Assembly: GCA_949128115.1 (NCBI GenBank)
Contig: OX421968.1
Span: 6,510,001 to 6,574,000 of the forward strand
Length of the DNA: 64,000 bases
Reading direction: 5' to 3'
Origin: Anaspis maculata
Taxonomy: Eukaryota; Arthropoda; Insecta; Coleoptera; Scraptiidae
The notes beneath the pieces are model-generated. The model saw only the letters and a list, made by a program, of their open reading frames with translations, was not told where the DNA came from and did no database searches. Below are positions 34,120 to 45,465 of this stretch, piece by piece. Made by a program: the position numbers and the translations under genes. Each line of letters starts with the position of its first letter. Positions within the stretch are counted from its first letter, which is position 1.

Positions 34120-35035
34120 CTTATCTTTCAGGTAAGCTCATAAAAAAATCTAGGGGGGTCATGTCTGGCAAGTTCGGATGTCATCGCGTTGGGCCGGTAG
34201 TTCCAATTCACTGATCGTCGAATCTTTGATTCAAGGAACAAGGAGGCGGTCATTTCGAGCAACTTCTTCAGGACATTTCTTGTTTCATAGTGATTAATTA
34301 ATATTTATTATCATTAGTAAACATTGAACATAGGTACCCGCTTTACCTACTCACTTATTATGTATTTCTGAAATCCAACATTTTTTTCCTCTAGAAAGAC
34401 TCCTAGAAGCTGTAAAAGATACCCGATTTCAAAAATGAAAACAAAGTTCTCCTCAGAATTTTAAGGGCTTTTAAATGATGTATTACAAGTCTTATTCTGT
34501 CAATTGTCAAAAAATGACATATGTCAAAAAAAAATTACATATCAGTCGAAAGATCTTTTTTTGTGATCTCAAAAATATATAATATATTGGGTGTGAAACC
34601 CATAATAAAGCTGCTACGGGCTGGGGCCTAAAATAAAAAACGGACTGTATTTAGTATGGGTTACGATTAAAACCATACTGAGTTCAGTGAGTTCCCAGAG
34701 TTTCAGCTTTTCTGGAAAAAAACGAGAACTTTAAATATGTATAAAAACAAAGGATCTGGACACCGGTAGAGTATCTATATTTTTTGTACTGTATTCTAGC
34801 CTTAATTGTCACAGATTTTTCAAATTGGCAAACAATTTGATAAAACCGAAAAAATCTGATCTAAATAAAAAAAATCTAATTCAAATCAAAAAAATCTGAT
34901 TTAAATCCAAAAAATCCAATTTAAATCAAAGAAATCGATTTTTTAAATTTTTCATTTGAATCAAGATTTTTTTGCACCCTGTTTTCAACGGAGCATTTTA
35001 GAACATCGAAGTTATATTTTTTCCTGGTCCATTTT

Positions 35036-35644
35036 TGATGGGGAATCTCCCCTAGAAGTTTATAACCGTAATTGCGAAACACCTGTATGTTCTTGAGAAA
35101 GTCCACTTATTTTGCAAGTTTCCATCATTCCCTGACAGGACGCTGTTTAAAAGTGGAATACTCGGTATAGTGATCATAGTCACAGCATACTTTCCCGAAT
35201 TTTCACATGGTGGTTTTCCAAAATTTCATTTTTAGCACGTTCTCAAATTTTTGTAACACTCCGGTATATAAATATAAGCAAAGCTTTTAGTTTTTGCACA
35301 ATGTTCAAAGTTTGTGGAGAGATTAAAACCTATTTCAAGACACCCTTACAATACTGCAGTTCCACTACAAGCCTATGGAGACCTTTTACATCAAAATACA
35401 AATAAAACCTTTCTTTTGTGAAAGATCATCAAAACAGTGACATTCCCGAAGAATCAAACTCGAATTTGAAAAAAAAATCATATCAATCGGAGAACGGTTC
35501 GGACAAGAACTATTGATTTCAAACTTAAGACAAAATTTTGGTGGTGCCTTAGTTTTGTGGGTCAGTATAAAAGTTACAACCAAGGTTACAATAAATACAA
35601 TAAACGAATGCAATATGAATATGAAAATAAAATAAATAACTTGC
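35036..35644. other. Start of UHRF1 intron 1, no other feature
   Basis: No repeat pair recognised apart from weak matches. The minus-strand frame 35386-35655 is read-through from exon 1 into the intron. Confidence 0.5.
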
Positions 35645-35806
35645 CTGTTTTCCACCGAAATACAGGTTTTGCTGATTCACTGGAGCCTTTAGTTTTACAC
35701 TTATGGAATTTTTCAAGTCTTTGACGCGAACATTTTTATTTTCAATTGGTATTTCAACGTCGTCTAACGAAGAATCTACTCCGATGCTTCGAATGCAGAC
35801 GAGCAT
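35645..35806 (-). CDS. UHRF1: UHRF1-like gene, exon 1 (N-terminal part of ubiquitin-like domain)
   Basis: UHRF1 proteins are nuclear E3 ubiquitin ligases that read H3K9 methylation and hemimethylated DNA and recruit DNMT1. This exon encodes 54 residues from an ATG at 35806, beginning MLVCIRSIGVD and ending NLYFGGKQ. The ending matches the family pattern QRLFYRGKQ in the ubiquitin-like fold. The exon ends exactly after CAG and is followed by GCAAGT, the consensus of a GC-AG intron donor. It is in phase 0 and joins in frame to exon 2 at 4880, which starts LADERKILDYG; the family continues here with MEDGHTLFDYEV. The assignment rests on this join and on exons 2-5. No TATA box was recognised upstream. 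What is not seen is a transcript confirming the 30.8 kb splice; a nearer alternative first exon is possible. Confidence 0.8.
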
Positions 35807-36142
35807 ATTAATAGGTTTTGAATAAACAACGAAAATTGGCTGATCGTGAAGATGGAAATTTCACCCTGCACGCTACTACGCATCAACTACGTCTAGCCTT
35901 ACTTTTTATGGTGGGTTACCATCCCCGAGTTTCACTAGCAGCCAAAACAAAGAACACTGATGCCATCTAGAGCAGTCGCGAATCTACTAACTGCTCTCCG
36001 TATTCTTTTTTTATTTCGAATTTTACCCGCTCAAAGAAGAATGCACTTGGACAGCGTAAAGGCTAGAAATTCGTTAAAAACTTTGAAAGTGTTTGTTGTT
36101 TCTACTAATAGTTATTGGCCAATTTCAAATTACTATAAGAAA
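35807..36142 (-). promoter_or_regulatory. Presumed 5' flank and leader of the UHRF1-like gene
   Basis: This lies upstream of the only ATG that joins to exon 2. No TATA box is obvious at a plausible distance. It contains none of the repeat families recognised elsewhere until the palindrome TTGGCCAATTTC...GAAATTGGCCAA near 36117-36150. The promoter role is inferred from position alone. Confidence 0.4.
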
Positions 36143-38058
36143 TTGGCCAATAGTGTTGCCGTCTAGACAAGACAAGACAAGAGTTGCCCTACTCTTGTCT
36201 TGTCTTGAAATATCAAGATAATTTCAAAATTTCAAGACAAGACTCTAACTCTTGATGGAAATTTTTCAAGAGTCTAGATAGAGTCTTGAAATTAAATTAC
36301 TATAAAACCCCTTTTTCCACAAAAAATACGTGACAGAAATATAAACATCTTTTAGCAAGAAAAATTAAGAAACTGTGAGGAGCAAGGAGCACCCTTCGAA
36401 TAGAGACTGCGCTTTAATAAAATATTCTACTTGGGTATACTTGAGCTCAAATTTTAAAACAAAGAACCACTTTTATTGACACTGAAATTGATCATTGCTG
36501 TGAACGCTAAAAGAAACACCCACCGACCTGTAAGTAGACGTATTTCTGCGATGGAGTCTTATATAAAATGACAAGATACGATTTTATAGCCGTAGGTTGA
36601 TGCCTGAATGAATATAGTCAACTACTGTTCATTAAAAAAAGTACACAAAAAATCTGGCACCGGGAAAGGATATAGAAATCTAACTAACCGCAGTCCATCG
36701 GCTCGAATCGAGTGAATAAGCAAGCCAAGAACAATACCAGGTTGCCACATGAACGTCAAGAAACAGTCGACGAAAGAGTTACAGTCAAAAAATAAGCTAA
36801 ACAATCAACTTCATTATCATTTTTTTGCTGTTTGGTGTTCGAAACATTGCTGCTGGACAAAGAAATGTAAATAATTGGGTTTAAGCAGGACTTAAGAGTT
36901 CCCAGATGTCGTGATGCGGACGTGGTCGTGAATTTTTGTCGAAAATATACCGATTATTTGCAGACCTGTGTCAGATTCCCACTTGTGTCGTACATTGGAA
37001 GGATATATCTGGCAGCAGCGTGTTGGCTGAATCATTCTCCCTTTATTAGCAAAAAACACTTTATTTTGCAGCTATTGACCAAAAGCCTCATTGAGCTACC
37101 TTATTTCTTAGAAGTTGCGATCTGAGAAAACGCAGCTATTTTTGGAGAAGTAGGAATAAAGATGTTTGAGCAGCCCTTGAAAAAAATCACTTGGACAAAA
37201 CTTTCGCATGAGAACCGGAAAAAAACAGTGGAGACATACAGAGTCTGAAAGAGATGTTATGTGAATATATAAACACAAGCCATTGACATAATTCGACATG
37301 GCATCTCCCTGGCAACGCTTTCCCGTTCTCTGATGCAAAATTGATAAATTTATATTGAACTGGCATCACAAACCGGAAATCAAATTGTCTTCTGATATAT
37401 GTATAAAATTCACAATATACCGAAAGATGCTACTATGTGTTGTTCTGTTTTTCCTAATTTTTAATCATAACTAGTGAATATTCATGGACTCTAGACTGCC
37501 GATCAAGCCTGACAACAACAACAGCCTGACAACAACGGTCAATGCATAATGACATGATGGCCTGCCTAGTGCGCAAGCGCGAAAGAGGTTATCTGTTTCA
37601 TTATTCTCTCAATTTAAAAACCCAAGTTTCCAGATTTTTTTTTTTGAAAAAAGTTGGGACTTTTGAGGCGAGATATTTCATATCGTCTGTAGTGATCTCG
37701 GTATTTTGCCATTGCAATCATTTTCATTTTAAGTAGAGACCGTTTTGAATAGCATTTTGTCATACCGTTTACCCTTTTTCATGTTATTTTATGTTATTAA
37801 TGAACTCTGTAAGAAATCTCCAAGCTAATCACACATTCAGTAGAAAATAAGAACTATCAACGGAGAGGAATATATTTGATTTTTTTTCAATTTTTCTTTT
37901 TCAAGAGTCTAATCAAGACTCTTGATCTTGACAGCCTCACTCTTGTCTTGTCTAGAAATTTCAAGACAAGAGTTTCTAGAGGTCTTGTCTAAGTCTTGAC
38001 GTCTTTTCAAGACAAGACTCTAGAAAGTCTAACTCTAGACGGCAACACTATTGGCCAA
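36143..38058. mobile_element. 1.9 kb foldback with CAAGAC-rich arms
   Basis: Ends TTGGCCAATAGTGTTGCCGT and ACGGCAACACTATTGGCCAA are inverted. Arms of about 150 bp consist of degenerate GTCTTG / CAAGAC units (36165-36295, 37900-38045). The 1.6 kb centre has no recognised gene; frames of 60-76 codons there are unsupported. Confidence 0.82.
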
Positions 38059-38930
38059 TAAGAATAGTATTCCGGTAAGCTAAGTTACAAAAAGTCAGAT
38101 CAGAACTAATTGTTCCAAGTGTTGTGCATGTCATTTCGACTGGATATCTATTGTCCTTTCACCCATCATAATTATTATTCATCATTACTTTTGAGTTTAA
38201 CTTAGGGTACTAGAATTCGCAGGTAAGCCCAGGCGTTGATTTTTTTTTCGAGAACATGGTACATACTGAGTTTTGGATTCAAAAGCGATAATCCTTGACT
38301 CATCAAAGTACAGAAGCATCATAAAATGTCGAGTGAAATGTTCAGATTAGATAGGTCATTTCTAAAGTCAGTAGCTAACTCGAGATTTCTTTTGATGGAT
38401 TCTGGCTGAATGATCAATGTAAATTCAAGTTTCACGTTGAGTATTTAACGAAAGAGTGGTATACTACTTGCGATTTAACATATTTTTTATACTAAATTTA
38501 CCAGCATTGACCAGAAAAAAATTCGTTCAATCTCGGTTTAGCTTAAGGACGGCATTTCCTAGTGTTTTTTCTTTAAACGTGAGTTACATGGAAACCAGTG
38601 GAGTTAAAGACGTGAAAAAAAGAAGGGTCATCTAAAATCAGGTATAAAAATTAATAAGTATTTCAAAATTTTAAAATTCGGAAAACTCGATTATTTTTTT
38701 TCAAACAATTTTATATTTTTTTCGAAAAAACACCCTCATTCTCTTGCCATCCCAGATTTGAATAGCTCATTTTTTGTTACATTTCCAGCTGCACAGATTT
38801 GGCAGAAAATCAAGCCACAAGAATCTATCGGTTTCTTTTTCGCTCTGCGCTAATCCGCAGTCTGTTTCAGCCATTTTTTATGCTAGGAAATGCCGTCCCT
38901 CAACCGCTCTTGAATTTTTTTGTGGAACCC
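38059..38930. other. Spacer upstream of UHRF1, no gene recognised
   Basis: AT-rich; no frame or repeat pair that I can support. Confidence 0.35.
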
Positions 38931-39362
38931 GTGGTGAGGCTCGAATTAGTCAGAAACGATCCCAAACTTGACGTTTAAGTATTGAAAAATGATACATTTT
39001 GAAAACTAGCGATTTTTCAATTTTTGATCTTCCCAAAATCATATAGGTATTTCATTTATTTTGTATAAATTAGCAAGTGCGGTATGGTTTTAGACTTATT
39101 TGAATCTTATTTGAATCAAACACGATTATAAGCTTGTTTCTCATGCTACTGTGTCTACAAACAATTTATACAGAGTGGACAAAGATCAAAAGCGTATAGA
39201 CTCAGTGTTACGTGGAAAATTACTCTAGAATCGCATGTCTGAGGTTCGAATTAGTCAGAAACGGTGTCAAACTTGACAGAGAAGGAAAGATTTCAAGTTT
39301 TTTTACTCACTAGCGATTTCTGAATTTTTGTCTTGAAAATTATTTTTGATCATTTTCAACTG

Positions 39363-39427
<65 letters not shown>

Positions 39428-40560
39428 AGTGAGGTGGTGTGGTTTTTGACTAATTTGAGCCTGGCTAACACGATTCTGGGTTGTTACCCTATTCCCGCCA
39501 TAGGACAAGGTGGATGATGTTTAAAACAGATATTAAATCTTTCATTATCCAACAAATCACTTTCATTCTAAGCTCCTCAGGTTTGAATTAATTTGAAATT
39601 TCATTGAATTTGAGCTATCTAGGGCTGTTTTGTATGACACTTGCGACTAGTTCGTTTGTTGATTCGGCGCGGAAATTTCAAGTTAACTAGACTTTTTAGG
39701 TTTTAAAGTTTTATTTCAAACAGTCGAAAACCATACCCATGTTGATATATTTATTTAAAATAAGTGAAATACAGGATTTTGGGATGATAAAAAATTTAAA
39801 AAATCGATAATTTCAAAAATTCATCTTTTTTTATACTTATACGTCAATTTTGGGATCGTGTCTGACTAATTCGAGCCTCAGACACGCGATTAAGAGTAAT
39901 TTTTCACGTAACACTGACTTTAAACGATTTTGATATTTGTCCACCTTGTATATATTGTTTGTAGGCACAATAGCATGAGAAACAAGCTCATAATCATGTT
40001 TGCCGAAATCAAATTGTTCAAAACCATACTCCACGTGCTATATTTATTTAAAATAAATAAAAAATATGATTTTGTCAAGACCAAAAATCGCTAATTTCAA
40101 AAATTTATCAATTTTTTGTTAATACTTCTACATCAAGTTTAGGATCGTTTCTGACTAGTTCGTGTTGATCGGAATCAAATTAGTCAGAAATAAATTAGCC
40201 TTACTTGCTATATTTATTTGAAATAAATAACACGTATAATTTTTGATTGACAGATCAAAAATTCAGAAAACGCTAATTCAAAAAAGTCTTTTTTTTACTT
40301 ATACGTCAAGTTTTGGATCGTTTCTCACTATATCAAGCATCAGACACGCGATTCTAGAGTAATTTTTGATGTAACATAGACTTTATACGCTTTTGAACTT
40401 TGCCCACCCTGTATAAATTGTTTGTAGGCAAATTAGCATAAGAAACAAGACCATTATCGTGTTTGTCGGAATCAAATCAATCAAAAACTATACTTCATTT
40501 GCTATATTTATTAAAAATAAATAAAATATATGATATTGGGAAGATCAAAAATTCAAAAAT
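38930..40560. repeat. Satellite-like units of about 250-300 bp in both orientations
   Basis: Units contain GAGGCTCGAATTAGTCAGAAACG, a GTTTGTAGACACA-like part and GCTATATTTATTTAAAATAA. Forward units lie at about 38935-39440; reversed ones at about 39650-39830, 39830-40110, 40110-40300 and 40300-40560, so the whole is a palindromic cluster. Confidence 0.75.
39360..39424. repeat. (TA)n microsatellite
   Basis: About 30 TA units inside a satellite unit. Confidence 0.95.
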
Positions 40561-40585
40561 GGCAAGTTTTTAAAAATGTATCAAT

Positions 40586-42607
40586 TTTTTAGCGCATTTT
40601 CCATCTTGATGAAAATCGCTATTGCAACCGCTTTGTCCATCCGTCCGTCCGTCCGTCCGTTCCTCGAACTCCTCCCAAACCAGACGACCTAGCTTTCTAA
40701 TTTTTTCGCTGTTACATAGCTGCCACTCCCAAAGGAGGGCTAGGCTATATTGGATGTTTATATTGCGCCGCCAACATAGAGAAAACCGCCCCCGATAAAC
40801 TTGAAATAACATAATATTGCACTTTCTACCAGACCTGATGCTCTGGTCTTCTCATTTTTTGAATAATACATAGTTGCCACTTATAAACGTAAGCCAAGCA
40901 ACATTCCGTCTGCAATATGCGCCGCCGACATGAAAAAACTGCTAAAAACCGCCCCCAATCACTTTAAAATGAAAAACATAAACCCGAAGACATAGCGATC
41001 TGATTCTTTCGGTATATAAATAGCTGACTAAAAATGGGAAAATATAGGCTACTTTTGGTTAGTCGCCGCCCCCAGATTCCGCCCCCAAACGATAAAAAGT
41101 GCAACTTTTACAAATGTTACTGATTGAGATGTTCCCTTAAACATTTAGGAACTGCCAACTTAAATTGTGCAACATTTGCTCAGCCGAACGCTGCCGCTCC
41201 CACACGCCGCCCCCAAAGTAAGAGATAAATGAAAAACATGAACCCAAAGACATAGCGATCTAAGTTTTTTGCTATATGGATAGCTGACTAAAAATGGAAA
41301 AGGATAGGCTACCTTTGAATAGGCGCCGCCTCCAGCTTCCGCACCCAAAAGAAAAAAAGTGGAACTTTCAACAATTTTCACTGATTTAGCTGATAATGTT
41401 ACCTAGAGCATTTAGAAGCTCTTGACTCAAACTGTGCAAGAATTTCTTTGCCAAACTCTGCCGCTCCCACACGCCGCCCCCAAAGTGAGAGATAAATGTA
41501 AAACATGAACCTGAAGACATAGCGATCTAATTCTTTCTCTATATTGATAGCTGACTAAAATTGGAAAAATATAGGCCACTTTTAATTAGCTCCAGCTGCC
41601 GCCTCCAAACAAACAAAAATGCAACTTTCACAATTTTCACTGATTGTCATATTTCCCTCTCATTTAGAAACTCCCAACTCAAACTGTGCAACAGTTACTT
41701 TGCCGAATGCTGCCGCCCCCACACGCTGCCCTCAAAATGAGAGATGAATGAAAAACATAAACCCGAAGACATAACGATCTAATTCTTTCACTATATGGAT
41801 AGCTAACTAAAAATGGGAAAGAACAGGCTACCTTTTACATGGCGCCGCCTCCAACTTCCACCCCCAAAAGAAAAAAAGTGCAACTTTCAATAATTTCCAC
41901 TGAATTACATTTTAATGTTACCTCAAACATTCAGAAACTCCCAACTCAAACTGTGAAAGAATCTCTTTGCCATCTCTGCCGCTCCCACACGCCGCCCCCA
42001 AAGTAAGAGATAAATGTAAAACATAACCTTCAAGACATAGCGATCTAATTGTTCCGCTATATAGATAGCTGACTAAAAATGGGAAGAGAGGCAACTTTTG
42101 ATTAGTCGCCGCCTCCAGCTCCCGCCCCCAAACAAAAAAAATGCAACTTGCACAATTTTCACTGATTGTCATATTTCCTTAAACATTTAGAAACTCTTAA
42201 CTCAAACTGTGCAACAGTTACTTTGCCGAATGCTGCCACCCCCACACGCTGCCCTCAAAGTAAGAGATAAATGGAAAACAAACCCGAAGACATAGCGATC
42301 TAATTCTTTCGCTATATGGATAGCCGACTAAAAATGGGAAAGAATAGACTACTGTTGATTAGTCGCCGCTCCCAGCTCCCGCCCCCAAACAAAAAAATAT
42401 ATTGATGAGTGAGAGAATTTTCATTCAAATCTATTTCATTGGCAAGTACCCTATTCTGATAACACAATATCACAATGAGTTTCGAATAAAGAAAGTGGGC
42501 AAGGAATGGTGTTTCTCCTTCAACCAAATTTCTTTACGTTCACAATATGCCTCTTTGAGAAAATGTGCTACTGAGACTCACGCACGTGAAGGCATACTCA
42601 CTTGTTT
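40586..42607 (+). mobile_element. GC-box element, full length, forward orientation (E4)
   Basis: Same start (TTTTAGCGCATTTTCCATC), same GTCC run (40634-40660), same units and the same end (GGCATACTCACTTGTTT) as E2. At 2.02 kb it confirms the element's length. It inserted next to the satellite on the left and a retrotransposon on the right. Confidence 0.88.
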
Positions 42608-43212
42608 CAATACCTATTCGTCAAGTTTGTGGCTGCCTGGAAGATCATTAGAAACAGCTTAGGGTCCGATGATTGTAAAAGTTTGTTTCCTAAAAAAATT
42701 TCAACCAGTGAGGGTATTGGCTTGGAGGGTGGACAGAGTTTGGCAATTGGTTTAAACAACTATTTCGTGAAAGCCGTCAATGATCTGACTGCCGAGCATC
42801 ACGTACGTCTCCAAAATACTGTACAGTCCGCCATCAACTCGACCATTTTTCTCGAACCGGTTTCGGTTGGAGAGGTTGAAAAGATCGTGACTTCGATTTG
42901 TAAAAAAAAGCTCATGTGGACTCGACGAGGTTCCGTGTAACCTACTTCATAAAGTCTCAGACGAGGTCTCAGATAGTGTAGTGTTACCTCTCACGCACTT
43001 GCTGAACGAGTCCTTGCTTCAGGGCTGCTTTCCGTCTCAACTTGAGGCTGCTCTTGTTGTAGCTATCCATAAGAAGAACAGCCGTGAGAAATTTGAGAAT
43101 TATAGACCAACAGCGCTGCTGTCCGCCTTTTCTAAGATCTTCGAGCGGGTTTTTCTCACTCGCCTTTTGTCTCATCTTGATAAAAATAGCATTTTAACAG
43201 GGAGACAATGGG

Positions 43213-44545
43213 GTGTTATATTGGGGAAAAATTAGTTATTTTTATTGATTATTCCGATTGTTTATGATCTAATTAAGCCTTTCATGTAACACGCACATTA
43301 ATTTTCTCCTCTAATTTTTTATTATTCTAGTATGCGACTTTTTCGAATAAATATGTATAAGCGTTGCTGTCTGGTTTCCAAATTTTCAAAGAAAAATTCC
43401 AAAATTTTCAAAACTTTTTGCAAATTTCGAAAATTTAATAGCATTTCTTGTACATTTTTCTTTGGAGGAGTTCCTACTTCTAGAAAAGAACGAACAAAAA
43501 CCTATTTCCATCAACAAGTTTTTCGGTCACATCGGAAACCCCTTGTTCAGAAAATATTTGAATAAATTGATTTTGTGACAGATGGAGATTAATTTCCATG
43601 TGGCACGTCAATATGGCGCTAATCGTGAAACTAACATAAAAACCATCAATGCATAAACAAGACACGACTAGGTTCCAATTTTCTTCAAAATCGGACCCCT
43701 TTGACCAATTTCAACATGGCGGACAAAATGGCGGTGGATCAAAAAGAAACCATTGAAATCATACTTCTCTATATAAAACATAACCGTATTTCAAGTTTCA
43801 TGAAAATCGGATCATCACTTTTGAGAGAATTTGACATTGCAGATCAAGATGGCGACGGTTTGAGCAATTTTTTTTCCCTAGTTCAATTCTCCGATGAATA
43901 CATGTTACACACAAGAAGTTGATTTTTGCTAGGTCTTCTCGTTCAGGAGCAAATAATTGATAAGACAGACAGTTAGACCGATGGACAGACAGACAGACGG
44001 ACATCAAAATGCCGCTATTCCTGGTAAAGTACGCTAGAAAGACAATAATAAATAATAATAAATAAATAAATAATAATAAATAATAATTTATAATTATATA
44101 AATAATTTATTTATTATTTATTATTTATTTATAGAAAGACAATGACGTGAAGTTCGGTTTGTATAAATATCATCGGGTATACTCGAAAATGTTAAATTAA
44201 GAAATTTGCCATGGCTAAACTGCTATGGCTAGCTAAACCAAAACTGTCATATTTGGAGTAACGACTAACGAGACCTGTTAAAAAACGGTGCTAAACGATA
44301 TTTATAGTAAATTTTGTTGTTTAATCTTATTCAGTTTCATTTTTCCAATTGGAGGTGCAAGAACTACATATTTGGCGCGGTTTTTCCAAGATGGCGCGGC
44401 AGTCTTAAGCTACTCGATACAAGAACGTAACATAGCTCATTTTCATGCTGGTGTTGTGGGGAATCCAAAAAGGTATGACACGTCAAGTCCCCAGGGTGGA
44501 AACCAAAATCGCGATTTTTGGCTCCTGGCTTATCGACTATAGTAT
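43213..44545. mobile_element. 1.33 kb composite insertion inside the retrotransposon
   Basis: It separates RQWG (end of the upstream part) from the continuation LLSFYEEIF. Inside are fragments of the ATGGCGG family (43597-43870) and a GACA/GGAC microsatellite (43964-44001). No transposase and no clear terminal repeats were found. Confidence 0.65.
44047..44131. repeat. 85 bp AT-only palindrome flanked by a 12 bp direct repeat
   Basis: TAGAAAGACAAT occurs at 44035-44046 and 44132-44143. The sequence between is (AATAAATA)-rich and self-complementary. It looks like an insertion with a 12 bp target duplication. Confidence 0.75.
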
Positions 44546-45465
44546 TTAACGCTTCTCTCTTTCTATGAAGAAATATTTGATAAATTTTACAATAAACAAA
44601 AATCGGTGGGGATATTTTTCGATCTGACTAAGGCTTTCGACACAATAAATCACCCCTTGCTACTGCAAAAGCTTTATCGATATAGTGTGCGTGACGGGGC
44701 GGCCTACTGGATAAGGTCTTATCTGGCGGATAGGTCACAAATTGTGCGCGTTTGGCAGAAGGGTGCAGCCTAGCCTACTTCTCCGAGGGTGCGTCCTTGG
44801 TGCGGGGGTCCCGCAGGGTAATGTTTTGGGGCCGATTTTATTTCTAATTTGCTAACGTGGGAGGTTCTTGACTAACATTTTCTGCTGATGATACCTCAAC
44901 AATAATCGGTTCCGACACCCCTGGGGGGCTGTCCGCCCAAGCTTCGGCTTGCCTGGTTGGGATGGAGGAGTGGTGCCGCAAAAATGGAATGGTCTTGAAC
45001 ACCGGTAAGACGGGCTTTGTGATGTTCTCCCCTGCTGGAACTTTGTATGACTGGGTGCCGCTGATTAGGTCACATACGGGCACCAGCCTTCCTGTTAGTG
45101 AAAGCGTTAGATTTCTGGGGGTTCACTTAGACCAAAATCTTTCGTGGAGGAGCCACATAAACAGCTTACGTCATCGGTTAGCAACGCAGAACTTCATCAT
45201 TACTCAGCTGCATGGCGCAGTGGGTCTGCGAGGATTAATGTCGAGTCAATACTCAATACTCACCTACGGTATTGTGTGCTGGGAAAATTCGGTGGACATG
45301 CAGAGGGTTCTAGTAATGCAAAAGCGCATTGTGCGTAATATGTTCCATGCTTCCTTTCACCAGTCATGTAGGCCTCTATTTAGGCGAAGCGGAATTCTGA
45401 CGGTTCCCTCCTATGTATACTATTTTACCGACAATCATTATTGCATATTAACTACTATTAGTTAA

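Larger units (their letters stand above)
29785..35035. mobile_element. Nested foldback complex, about 5.2 kb
   Basis: Outer arms pair 29785-29835 with 34985-35035 (CATCGAAGTTATAT type), then ATTTAAATC-rich stretches (30750-30825 with 34860-34970), then TTTTATTTTAGGCCCCA with its complement (31065 / 34625). Inside lie four smaller foldbacks: 29827-30738, 31160-31950, 31915-33545 and 33545-34595. The order suggests repeated insertion of foldback elements into foldback elements. No coding sequence is supported within it. Confidence 0.75.
4881..35644 (-). other. Intron 1 of the UHRF1-like gene (30.8 kb, GC-AG)
   Basis: On the minus strand the donor is CAG|GCAAGT at 35644 and the acceptor is ACCAG at 4881. 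The intron is almost entirely transposable-element sequence (foldbacks, retrotransposon ends, satellites) and holds a THAP transposase-like gene on the opposite strand. The other introns of the same gene are 59-843 nt, so the size is due to repeat accumulation. This is inferred from the frame-preserving join of exon 1 to exon 2. Confidence 0.75.
42608..45465 (+). mobile_element. Non-LTR retrotransposon ORF2 (Jockey/CR1-like), degraded and interrupted
   Basis: 42608-43212 encodes the front of the reverse transcriptase, with a frameshift at an A8 run near 42905; ENYRPTALLSAFSKIFERVF is the family's fingers motif. After an insertion at about 43213-44545 the frame resumes as FYEEIFDKF, then FFDLTKAFDTINH (motif A), GVPQGNVLGPILF in one frame, FSADDTSTII (motif C), NGMVLNTGKTGFVMFSP and VRFLGVHLDQNLSW. 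It ends at RSGILTVPSY. Several stops and frameshifts show it is dead. The same family gave the 3' end at 10272-10913. Confidence 0.88.

Noticed and set aside
35386..35655. Minus-strand hydrophobic frame looking like a membrane protein
   Set aside because: It is mostly the AT-rich start of UHRF1 intron 1 read in another frame.
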